DNA from: an uncultured Planctomycetaceae bacterium
GTDB taxonomy: Bacteria > Planctomycetota > Planctomycetia > Pirellulales > UBA1268
DNA: 27,672 bases
Reading direction: 5' to 3'
NCBI GenBank assembly: GCA_903958265.1
Contig: CAJBSQ010000281.1
Location: 1 to 27,672, forward strand
Part shown: positions 8,901 to 15,364 of the stretch, piece by piece
Position numbering within the stretch: position 1 is the stretch's first letter
How the letters are laid out: every line of letters begins with the position of its first letter
Made by a program: the position numbers and the translations under genes
The notes under the pieces: generated by a model
The model's input: the letters and a program-made list of their open reading frames with translations, nothing else
Databases searched by the model: none
What the model was told of the DNA's origin: nothing

Positions 8901-10412
8901 GTGCAGCGGGCCGGGAGCGACGCGCTCGATTCGCAGATCGAGAACGTCACGAACTCCCTCCTTGCCACCGTGGACGAAGCGGAGGCCTCCGCCCGCGACC
9001 GGGCTGAGGCGGCGAAGCGGCTGGTGCTCCTGCGGCCGGCCGACCTCGGCGTCGTCAAGGAACTCCTCGGGCGGATCACCGCCCGCACGTCACCCGATGT
9101 TGCCGGCGGACTGCTCGCCGCCGTCGCTGAGTCGAACGCCCTGGGCACCGCCGAGGTGATCCTCGACACGGCCGGCACGCTGCCGCCGGCGATCCGCGAG
9201 GCTGCCTTCCGGACTGCGGTGAACAACAAGGCCTGGACGCCGGTGCTGGTCGAGCGACTCGAGCTGGGCGCGATCCGGCTCACGGATCTGGCGCTCGTGG
9301 AGCGAAACCGGCTTGCCGAACTCCCCGACAAGAAGCTCCGAGAGCGGGCCAAGAAACTGATCGCCGCTGGCGGTGGCCTGCCGAACGCTGATCGCCAGAA
9401 AGTGATCGACGAGGTCCTCCCTGTGGTGCTTGCCGGCGGTGATGTGGCTCAGGGCAAGGCTCTCTTCAAACAGCACTGCGGCACGTGCCACGCGCATTCG
9501 GGCGCGGGGGGCAAGGTCGGACCCGAGCTTACCGGGATGTCGGTCCATCCGCCCCGAGAGCTGCTCATTCATATCCTCGACCCCAACCGCTCGGTCGAGG
9601 GCAACTACCGGGCCTACACGGTGGCTACCGACGACGGTCGCGTCGTCAACGGCCTGCTCGCCGGCGAGAGCAAGACGTCGATCGAACTGCTGGACGCCGA
9701 GGGCAAGCGGCACGTGGTGCAGCGGGATGAGATCGACGAGTTCGTTCCTTCGACCAACTCGCTGATGCCGGTGGGGTTCGAGAAGCAGATCCAACCGCAG
9801 GGACTGGCCGACCTGCTCGCCTTCCTTACGGCCCGGGGCCGGTACGTGCCGCTGCCACTCGACAAGGTGGCCACGGCGTCGAGCACTAAGGGAATGTTCT
9901 ACGAATCGAAGAGTGAAACCGAACGGCTGGTATTCCCGGACTGGGGTCCGAAGCAGGCCGACGGCGTTCCGTTCATCCTCATCGACCCGCGGGGCGACAC
10001 GGTTCCCAACGTCGTCATGCTCAACGGGCCGCAGGGCACTCTGCCGCCCACGATGCCGAAGAAGGTGTCACTGCCCCTGGGCATGCCGGCGAAGGCGATC
10101 CACCTCCTCGGGGGCATCTCGGGCTGGGGCTGGCCGCACTCGGCGAAGGGAAGCGAGTCGATGCTCGTGCGGCTGACCTACGACGACGAGAGTCAGGAAG
10201 TGCATCCGCTGGTGAACGGCGAGCACCTCTCCGACTACATCGCCCGCAACGACGTGCCGGGTAGCACGTTCGCCTTCGACCTCGGCGGCCGCCAGGTCCG
10301 CCACGTGGTGGTGGTGCCGAAGCAGCCGAAACCGATCAGGACGATCGAGCTCGTGAAGGGCGGCGACGGCACCGCCCCGATCGTGCTGGCCGTCACCGCC
10401 GAGATGCTCTGA
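5994..10412 (+). CDS. Exported ThuA / PVC-type membrane-bound dehydrogenase / HEAT / cytochrome c multidomain protein
   Basis: A 1472-residue exported redox protein. ATG 5994 follows GGAG at 5984-5987 and starts a signal peptide (MVRFVCAAALALGSFLGAARA). Domains in order: ThuA-like, class-I glutamine-amidotransferase-like fold (about 22-235); a PVC-type dehydrogenase beta-propeller (about 290-680; FDHDGRLFVSES, DRNGDGTFDTRVVF, NLTWGLDGWIYG); a helical HEAT-like alanine-rich region (about 690-1130); a cytochrome c domain with CGTCH (Cys1162, Cys1165, His1166) and probable axial Met1258 in SLMPVG; and a C-terminal beta-rich region (about 1280-1472) without a recognised family. Such proteins are numerous in Planctomycetes and are thought to oxidise sugars, passing electrons to the heme. 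Having ThuA at the N terminus of the same chain makes it longer than the usual 900-1100-residue forms. It lies 34 bases after the Gfo/Idh/MocA gene. The exact substrate is unknown. Confidence 0.9.
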   Translation: MVRFVCAAALALGSFLGAARAAEGPIKVLFLGDRGHHKPAERFGQLQPVLASRGIDLVYTDDLADLTADVLQAYDALAVFANIESITPKQESAIVDYVRGGKGLVPLHSASFCFQNSPVWIDMVGAQFQKHGTGEFQTEIVAPEHPVMKGFGGFASWDETYVHTKHNERGRTVLEERVEGTHREPWTWVRTEGNGRVFYTAWGHDQRTWGHPGFHNLVERGIRFAAGRDPQTAGPFVSHPEMTQLPDGLAPFDYQPAHVPFYVPKADWGKMGEPITAMQKPLEPEASRRHAITPVGFTIALAAAEPLFQAKPLAFAFDHDGRLFVSESVDYPNAIVLPGEGEGHDRIVRLDDRNGDGTFDTRVVFAESLSICTSMLAHDGGLIVTQAPHTLFLKDTNGDGKADVRTELFTGWGTYDTHAGPSNLTWGLDGWIYGMVGYSGFKGEVGGETLEFKQGFFRFQPDGSKLEFLRSTNNNSWGVGFSEEGVLFGSTANGNPSEQMPLANRVYERVRGWNAATLGGISGSPEMEVAPRKGTADGKAPVRQVDHHGRFTAAAGHRLYTARAYPREYWNRTAFVCEPTGHVVATFEITPSGAAFRSRMAWSLVASDDEWTSPIQADVGPDGQVWVIDWYNFIVQHNPTPAGFENGKGNAYETPLRDKVHGRLWRVVHDATTNTPQRTTLANATPDELVATLRDTNMFWRLRAQRKLTERAGGRPDGGHDVVPAVVKLVQDASVDEIGLNPAAIHAIWTLKSLGAIDGVTADAAAVAAVQGALKHPSAGVRINAVRALPRTAATLAAWRAAGVAADAAPLVRLALLDGLGECPVSPEATDLVLAMLADPRTGADPVLADAATSAAAIQAVGVLPALISAMLQAPGQQPPLADDVSPARLALVERVAEHVARGGDAAAVSSLVARLTSAQPDTAAAALTGLARGWPNGRRIEFDAAGRGALVHLVGTLSPAAQGQLITLVQRAGSDALDSQIENVTNSLLATVDEAEASARDRAEAAKRLVLLRPADLGVVKELLGRITARTSPDVAGGLLAAVAESNALGTAEVILDTAGTLPPAIREAAFRTAVNNKAWTPVLVERLELGAIRLTDLALVERNRLAELPDKKLRERAKKLIAAGGGLPNADRQKVIDEVLPVVLAGGDVAQGKALFKQHCGTCHAHSGAGGKVGPELTGMSVHPPRELLIHILDPNRSVEGNYRAYTVATDDGRVVNGLLAGESKTSIELLDAEGKRHVVQRDEIDEFVPSTNSLMPVGFEKQIQPQGLADLLAFLTARGRYVPLPLDKVATASSTKGMFYESKSETERLVFPDWGPKQADGVPFILIDPRGDTVPNVVMLNGPQGTLPPTMPKKVSLPLGMPAKAIHLLGGISGWGWPHSAKGSESMLVRLTYDDESQEVHPLVNGEHLSDYIARNDVPGSTFAFDLGGRQVRHVVVVPKQPKPIRTIELVKGGDGTAPIVLAVTAEML

Positions 10413-10563
10413 GCCGGTTCCTCTGAGAACTCCGGGGGCGGGAGGGCCTGGGCAGTCCCAAGCGACGGGGACGATGCGGGGCCGCGATCGGGGCCATGAC
10501 CATGACCTCACGAAGGCCAGCCGCCGGTTGAAAACCCGGGCGCCAAAGGGGCAGGGGTTTCAG
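10413..10563. other. Convergent intergenic region with a possible bidirectional terminator
   Basis: This 151-base gap lies between convergent genes. The only structure seen is AAACCC (10532-10537) pairing with GGGTTT (10555-10560) around a GC-rich 17-base loop; it could act as a weak two-way terminator. No short gene with a credible start was found. Confidence 0.3.
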
Positions 10564-11163
10564 TCAGCGGAACGTCGGCAGAGCGACACCCCGGGCCTTC
10601 GCATGGACGACAAGGGCCTCCTCGTACCGCGCGGCGACCGCGCGGCGGTCTGCCGCCGCCTTGCGGGCGGCCTCGTCGGGCGGCTTGGCATTCGGATCGT
10701 TTCCACCGCCCCGCCGCCCGGGCCCACGTTCCCGCGGCATCCATGGCGGATCGTCCGAATCAGCCTGAGGGTTGAGGGCGATCATCAGGGCGCGGAGCGC
10801 CACGAGCCGCTCGATCTCTGCATCGAGCAGCAGCGGTTTGTCGGCGGCCGGCGCGGTGAAGTAGCGGTCGATGGCCTCCTGCCGACGTCGCCGCCAGTCC
10901 TCGCCTACCGCCCGCCAGAGCTGCCCCAGTTCGTCACGGGGCATGCGGTCGACGTTGGCCACTAGCTGGCGGATCGTCTGCTTGGCGGGCGGGCCGCCCA
11001 GATCCAGCAGGCCCGTGGCGATGGCCACCGTCTCGGGCACCCGGGTGGCCTTCGGCCAGAACCAGAACACCGCGACCGCCACGAGCAGGGCCAGCACGGC
11101 AGCGATGACGAGGGCGACGGTGCGGTTCGACGACGGCGTGGGCTCGGGAACGGAACGGGCCAT
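10564..11163 (-). CDS. Small membrane-anchored hypothetical protein, last gene of the sugar operon
   Basis: I do not recognise this 199-residue protein. The ATG at 11163 is preferred to an upstream TTG at 11190, which would overlap the preceding gene. A polar N terminus is followed by one strong membrane helix (about residues 15-37, ending in FWFWP). The rest is a charged, mostly helical domain with QLVANVDRMPRDELGQLW and an arginine cluster (WRRRRQEAIDRYF). A Pro/Arg/Gly-rich low-complexity stretch (about 140-170) and a helical tail follow. The topology suggests a single-pass anchor, but the orientation is unclear. It starts 10 bases after the zinc dehydrogenase stop, so it is probably the last gene of the operon and translationally linked to it. 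No function is inferred. Confidence 0.72.
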   Translation of the reverse strand: MARSVPEPTPSSNRTVALVIAAVLALLVAVAVFWFWPKATRVPETVAIATGLLDLGGPPAKQTIRQLVANVDRMPRDELGQLWRAVGEDWRRRRQEAIDRYFTAPAADKPLLLDAEIERLVALRALMIALNPQADSDDPPWMPRERGPGRRGGGNDPNAKPPDEAARKAAADRRAVAARYEEALVVHAKARGVALPTFR

Positions 11164-11173
11164 GGCAGCGACC

Positions 11174-12205
11174 TCAGGAGGGCATCTCAACCACCGCCTT
11201 GATCACGCCGCTCGCTGGGTCGAGCAGTCTGGGAAACTCCGCCGGCAGCTCTGCAAACGGAAGCCGGTGCGTGATCCAGGGCCGGGTGTCGATCGTACCA
11301 TCCTCGATCAGGCCGATGATCCTCGAAAAATCCCGCGACAGGGCGTTGCGGCTGGCCAGGATCGTGAGTTCTCGGCGGTGCATCGCCGCGGCATGGGGAA
11401 ACCGCACCTCACCCTGGGTGATCCCAACATAGACGAGCCGGCCCCCGAAACTGCAGACGTCCAGGGCCGCCGCCATGCTCGCAGCGCTGCCCGTGGCATC
11501 CACCACAAGCTCGCACATCCTGCCGTCGGTGAGCTGCCCCACGGCCTCACTGTCGGCCGGCGTGCCGGTGGCCAGCACGGTGTCGGCCACGCCCATGGCC
11601 GAGCGGACGAAGTCGAGTCGCGGCTGCGACTTGTCCATGACGATCACCCGGGCCCCGGAGACCTTGGCGAACTCCAGCGCCGACAGCCCGATCGGCCCTG
11701 CCCCGATGATGAGCACCGTCTCGCCGGGCTGCGGCGCGCCGCGGTCGATCGCGTGGCAGCCGATCGCGAGCGTCTCAACCAGGGCGTTCTGCTCGGCCGT
11801 GAGCCGTGGCGACCGATGGAGCTTGCGGGCGGGCAGCGTGAAGAGCGGCCGGAGGCCGCCGTCGCAGTGCACGCCGAGCGTGTGGTGGTGGGCGCAGCAG
11901 TTGGTCAGTCCCCGAACGCACGAGTGGCACCGCTGGCAGTTGATGTAGGGCTCCACGCAGCAGCGGTCGCCGGTCTTCACGTTCGCCACGCCCGACCCGA
12001 CGGCCACCACCTCGACACCCAGTTCGTGCCCTGGGATCCGCGGGTAGCTGAAGAAGGGCATGGTGCCGAGGTAGCCGCCGTAGTCGGTACCGCAGATGCC
12101 CACGGCATGAACGCGGACGAGGGCCTCGCCGGGGCCGGGCGCGCCGGGCTCGGGCATGTCGATGAATCGGAACGCCTGCGGGCGCTCGAGCAGTAGGGCC
12201 TGCAT
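11174..12205 (-). CDS. Zinc-dependent medium-chain dehydrogenase; candidate L-galactonate 5-dehydrogenase
   Basis: A 343-residue cytosolic zinc alcohol dehydrogenase. Catalytic zinc ligands are Cys38 (GICGTD) and His60-Glu61 (PGHE). The structural zinc cysteines are Cys90, Cys93, Cys96 and Cys104 in the standard spacing. The nucleotide-binding loop is GAGPIG (168-173), followed by an aspartate (VMDKS) that favours NAD. The ATG at 12205 has GGAGG about 6 bases upstream. This family includes L-galactonate oxidoreductase (YjjN/LgoD type), sorbitol and threonine dehydrogenases. In this operon the lactonase upstream would make an aldonate, and the UxaE-family enzyme uses tagaturonate, so oxidation of L-galactonate at C5 fits best. 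That role is context inference; 2-keto-3-deoxy-L-fuconate dehydrogenase is a less favoured alternative. The gene lies 33 bases after the lactonase gene. Confidence 0.85.
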   Translation of the reverse strand: MQALLLERPQAFRFIDMPEPGAPGPGEALVRVHAVGICGTDYGGYLGTMPFFSYPRIPGHELGVEVVAVGSGVANVKTGDRCCVEPYINCQRCHSCVRGLTNCCAHHHTLGVHCDGGLRPLFTLPARKLHRSPRLTAEQNALVETLAIGCHAIDRGAPQPGETVLIIGAGPIGLSALEFAKVSGARVIVMDKSQPRLDFVRSAMGVADTVLATGTPADSEAVGQLTDGRMCELVVDATGSAASMAAALDVCSFGGRLVYVGITQGEVRFPHAAAMHRRELTILASRNALSRDFSRIIGLIEDGTIDTRPWITHRLPFAELPAEFPRLLDPASGVIKAVVEMPS

Positions 12206-12238
12206 GAAACCTCCTTCGCCGCGGTCACCGCGGTCGCG

Positions 12239-13069
12239 TCACGTGAGTCCGTAGAACCTGGTGGCGGTGCCGCCGTGGATCTGGGCCTGCTCGTCGGCAG
12301 AGAGCCGCCCGAAGTAGTCGCGGGGAATCGCCGCCACGTCGGCATACTCGCCGGCGAGCAGGCAGACCGGCCAGTCGCTGCCGACCATCAGCCGCGCCGG
12401 CCCGAAGGCCTCGAGCACCACGTCGAGGTAGGGCGTGAAGTCGTCCGGCTTCCAGCCGCGCCGCGCCGCCTCGGTCACCATCCCCGACACCTTGCAGCAG
12501 ACGTTGTCGTGGCGGGCAATCGCCCGCAGGTCCCGCTCCCAGCCCTCGATCTCGCCGGCTGCGATCCGTGGCTTCGCCAGGTGATCGACCACGAACGGCT
12601 GCTCGGGGACGAGCCCCACGAGTTCGATGGCGGCCGGCAGTTGGTCGGGATAGAGGAGCAGGTCGTAGGTCAGGCCGTGCTGGTGGAGCTCCCGCAGCCC
12701 CCGGCCGAAATCACTGCCGAGCACGAACCGCGGGTCGGGCTCGTCCTGCACGACATGCCGCACGCCGACAAACGTCGGATTCGCGGCGAGCGCATGGAGA
12801 TCGTCACCGACACGATCGCTCCGCAGGTCGACCCAGCCAACCACGCCCTTCACGAGCGGGTGGGCCTGTGCGAGCTTCAACAGCCAGTGGCTCTCCGCCA
12901 CGCTCTGTCGGGCCTGAACGGCGACCGAGCCGTGGATACCCTCGGCGGCAAGCAGGGGTGCGAGGTCCTCGGGCAGGTAGTCGCGGGCGAGCCGTTCCAT
13001 GCCCGGGCCGATCCAGGGGTACTCCGCCGCCGAGTAGTTCCAGAAGTGCTGGTGGGAGTCGATGCGCAT
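12239..13069 (-). CDS. COG3618 amidohydrolase, L-fucono/L-galactono-lactonase-like
   Basis: A 276-residue TIM-barrel amidohydrolase of the COG3618 group, whose characterised members open sugar 1,4/1,5-lactones such as L-fucono-, L-rhamnono- or L-galactonolactone. The start ATG 13069 gives MRIDSHQHFW with the paired histidines His6 and His8. The other active-site residues are His163 (VDHLAKP) and Asp232 (GSDWPVC), the family's metal/catalytic set. A longer open frame upstream (to 13435) overlaps the aldo/keto reductase gene and is not coding. It begins only 5 bases after the stop of the aldo/keto reductase gene, so the two are likely translationally coupled; the lactone made by the reductase would be its direct substrate. 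The family is firm. Specificity (L-galactonolactone versus L-fuconolactone) is inferred from the neighbours. Confidence 0.88.
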   Translation of the reverse strand: MRIDSHQHFWNYSAAEYPWIGPGMERLARDYLPEDLAPLLAAEGIHGSVAVQARQSVAESHWLLKLAQAHPLVKGVVGWVDLRSDRVGDDLHALAANPTFVGVRHVVQDEPDPRFVLGSDFGRGLRELHQHGLTYDLLLYPDQLPAAIELVGLVPEQPFVVDHLAKPRIAAGEIEGWERDLRAIARHDNVCCKVSGMVTEAARRGWKPDDFTPYLDVVLEAFGPARLMVGSDWPVCLLAGEYADVAAIPRDYFGRLSADEQAQIHGGTATRFYGLT

Positions 13070-13074
13070 GGCGG

Positions 13075-14007
13075 TCAGTTGTTCTCCGGCAGGCCTTCGC
13101 TGTGGCCGACGTTCTTCACGGCCGCGAAGATCGCCTGCACGTCGCGGGCGAGCTCGGTGTCGATTGGCTCGGCGGCCCAGCTCACCCAGTGGCGAATGTT
13201 CGCGGGGTTCGCACTCCCCGCCACTGTGGTGGCGATGTCGGGATTGGCGATCGAAAACTGCAGGGCGAGCTTCGCGATCGACGACCCGCGGGCCCGGCAG
13301 AGTTCGGCCGCCCGCCGCGCCGCCGCCTTCACGTCCTCGGGCTCCTTGAGCCAGGCGGGGAGGGGAGCGTCGGTGAGGAGCCGGGCGCTGAAGGGCCCCG
13401 CATTCATCACACCGATGCCTCGCGACGTCAGCCACGGAATCGTCTCGTCGGCAAATCGCGTGTTCTGGAGGGTGTACTGGTTGTAGTTGAGCACGCAGTC
13501 GACGTCGGCCTGCTCGCAGATGAAGCGAAAGATCTTCTGCGGGTAGCCGCTGATGCCGATGAACCGCACCTTCCCTTGATCGCGGGCCTTCCGGAGCGCC
13601 GGGAGTGTCTCGTCGATGATCTGCTGCATCGGCACGAACTCGATGTCGTGGCAGAGCACGATGTCGAGGTGGTCGGTGCCAAGCCGGTGGAGCGACACAT
13701 CCACGCTCTCGGACACCCGCTGCGCCGAGAAGTCGAAGTGGGAAAGGTCGTAGCGGCCAAGTTTCGTGCAGAGGAGATAGTCGTCTCGTGGCACCGACTC
13801 GAGCGCGAGGCCGAGCAGCACCTCGCTCATCCCGCGGCCGTAGAACGGGCTCGTGTCGATCAGGTTCAAGCCGCCCGCGAGAGCCTCTCGCACGCTCGCC
13901 AGCGCCTCGTCGAGGGTCACCGACCGGAACTCCTGCCCGAGCGAACTCGCCCCGAACGAGAGGATCGGCACCTCGAGGCCGGTTGTGCCGAGTGGTCTGG
14001 TTTTCAT
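13075..14007 (-). CDS. Aldo/keto reductase, L-galactose (or L-fucose) 1-dehydrogenase type
   Basis: A 310-residue NAD(P)-dependent aldo/keto reductase predicted to oxidise the C1 hydroxyl of an L-sugar to a lactone. The catalytic tetrad is visible: Asp51 and Tyr56 (IDTSPFYG), Lys82 (CTKLGRY) and His120 (LCHDIEF). From memory, the chain matches plant L-galactose dehydrogenase along most of its length: an N terminus like LGTTGLEV, FDFSAQRV, CHDIEF, an ETLPAL-like segment, GKVRFIGISG, and a C-terminal VKN element. Fungal and bacterial L-fucose dehydrogenases belong to the same subgroup. The ATG at 14007 is preferred to a TTG at 14025, which would overlap the mutarotase stop. The gene sits between the mutarotase (10 bases) and the lactonase (5 bases). 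Subfamily confidence is good; the actual sugar needs assay. Confidence 0.88.
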   Translation of the reverse strand: MKTRPLGTTGLEVPILSFGASSLGQEFRSVTLDEALASVREALAGGLNLIDTSPFYGRGMSEVLLGLALESVPRDDYLLCTKLGRYDLSHFDFSAQRVSESVDVSLHRLGTDHLDIVLCHDIEFVPMQQIIDETLPALRKARDQGKVRFIGISGYPQKIFRFICEQADVDCVLNYNQYTLQNTRFADETIPWLTSRGIGVMNAGPFSARLLTDAPLPAWLKEPEDVKAAARRAAELCRARGSSIAKLALQFSIANPDIATTVAGSANPANIRHWVSWAAEPIDTELARDVQAIFAAVKNVGHSEGLPENN

Positions 14008-14017
14008 GTCGTCGCTC

Positions 14018-14473
14018 TCAGGCAAACGTTCGACAGCCGAGGGAGAGCAACAGATTCGCCCACGGCTGCGTGTCGGCCGTCTGGATCGTGAGCACGTGGT
14101 CGTCGGAGGCGACGGCCGCGTAGAAATCCCACTTCACGATCGGCACCAGTGTGCAGGGCGACGTGGCCGCGGCAAGGATGCGGCGATACTCGGCCCACAC
14201 CGGCGGGTCGCCCGGCGTGGCGGTGGCGTAGGAGTCGGCTCGATCGACCCCCATCGTGAAGACCTCGTCGACCTGCACGGCGGCGAGCACCGCCCCGAAG
14301 ACCTGTGCCACCGTCGGCACGCCGGGAACCAGTTGCAGCGAGACGAGCTCCGCCCGCGGACCCCGCTTCGTGAGGGCGGGGTAATTGCCGTCGGCGATCA
14401 GCACCTTCGCATGGTGCCCCGACCGGGCCAGCACGCGGAGAATCTCGGGATGCAGCAGGGGCCCATTGAGCAT
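14018..14473 (-). CDS. RbsD/FucU family sugar mutarotase (L-fucose/L-galactose type)
   Basis: A 151-residue cytosolic protein of the RbsD/FucU family, which interconverts alpha and beta anomers of sugars. The ATG at 14473 gives MLNGPLLHPE and is preceded by GAGGAG 8-9 bases upstream; the longer frame to 14557 overlaps the isomerase gene. The conserved catalytic region GHHAKVLIADGNYP (His20, Asp28, Asn30) is present, matching the GHG/DxI..ADANFP region of FucU. The length is like FucU (about 140-150). FucU is known to act on L-fucose, and L-galactose differs from it only by a 6-hydroxyl. Placed directly upstream of the aldose dehydrogenase, it would supply the anomer which that enzyme oxidises. 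Family certain; sugar inferred. Confidence 0.86.
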   Translation of the reverse strand: MLNGPLLHPEILRVLARSGHHAKVLIADGNYPALTKRGPRAELVSLQLVPGVPTVAQVFGAVLAAVQVDEVFTMGVDRADSYATATPGDPPVWAEYRRILAAATSPCTLVPIVKWDFYAAVASDDHVLTIQTADTQPWANLLLSLGCRTFA

Positions 14474-14490
14474 CGTTGTATCTCCTCGCG

Positions 14491-15306
14491 TCAGGCGACC
14501 AGGTGCCGCCGCAGGCTGGCGATCGTCCGGCCCGCCGCCTCCGACGGCGTCGGCCACGGATATACCTCGGCGGACAGCCAGCCTTCATAGCCGATCATCC
14601 GCAGGGCCGCCACGACGGCCGCCGGGTCGGTGTGGCCGAAGCCCATCGCCCGGCGGTTGGAGTCGGCCCAGTGGACGTGGCCCACCCGGCGGCCGCAGGC
14701 GGCGAGCCCGCCGGCGACATCGTCCTCCTCGATGTTCATATGAAACAGGTCGCAGAGCAGTTTCACCGTCTCGAGACCATGGGCCTCGAGGAAGGCCGCG
14801 GCCTCCGCCTGACGGTTCCAGAGGTCGGTCTCGTACCGGTTGAGCGGCTCGTAGAGGAGAGGCTGGCCACGCCGGGCAGCCTGGTCGCCCAGTTCGCCGA
14901 GCGCGTCGGCGAGCATGACGAGAGCCGCCTCCCGCGGCACCTCGCTGGTCGTCCGGCCCTGCATCGAACCGATGATGGCCGGCGCCCCCAGGTCGCCCGC
15001 CACCTCGATGATCGACGCGATGAACTCCCGCGCCCTCCGCCGGACGGCCTCGTCGGGATGCACCAGGTGCAGGCCGTGCTTGACGAATCCGGCGCCTGTC
15101 CCGATGGCGGCCAGCGCCAGGCCATGGGCCGCGAGCAGGGGATTCACGGTCCGCACCGCCACGTCGTCGGCCCCTGCGGGAAACAGCTCGACGCCGTCGA
15201 AGCCGGCGTCGGCCGCGGCCCGGCAGCCCGCCTCCAGCCCGCCGTGAAACACGAACGGCCCGCGACCTGCCTCCGGCACTAGACAGATCGTGATGGCTGA
15301 TTTCAA
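14491..15306 (-). CDS. Sugar phosphate isomerase/epimerase family TIM barrel (hydroxypyruvate isomerase-like)
   Basis: A 271-residue xylose-isomerase-like TIM barrel. The start is uncertain: the TTG at 15306 has GAGGGG 6 bases upstream and gives MKSAITICL, while a GTG at 15309 and a TTG at 15375 are alternatives. The divalent-metal ligands expected for the family are visible: Glu153 (YEPLNRYE), Asp186 and His189 (CDLFHMNIEE), His212 (VHWADSN) and Glu247 (SAEVYP). The CDLFHMNIEE/HWADSNR pattern is shared by hydroxypyruvate isomerase and by 3-epimerases of ketoses. In this operon it might act on a keto-sugar or be a side-route isomerase. It does not fill any missing step of the proposed L-galactose route, so its role is open. 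It begins about 58 bases after the UxaE-like gene. Confidence 0.8.
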   Translation of the reverse strand: MKSAITICLVPEAGRGPFVFHGGLEAGCRAAADAGFDGVELFPAGADDVAVRTVNPLLAAHGLALAAIGTGAGFVKHGLHLVHPDEAVRRRAREFIASIIEVAGDLGAPAIIGSMQGRTTSEVPREAALVMLADALGELGDQAARRGQPLLYEPLNRYETDLWNRQAEAAAFLEAHGLETVKLLCDLFHMNIEEDDVAGGLAACGRRVGHVHWADSNRRAMGFGHTDPAAVVAALRMIGYEGWLSAEVYPWPTPSEAAGRTIASLRRHLVA

Positions 15307-15364
15307 CACAACCCCCTCGTGCACCGTTGCCTCGAAGCCGCCGGCGCGGCAACGGCTTTCTCGC

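Noticed and set aside
12275..14091. Plus-strand frames of 400-500 codons opposite the lactonase and aldo/keto reductase genes
   Set aside because: Antisense shadows; the minus-strand genes have complete catalytic residues and operon-type spacing.
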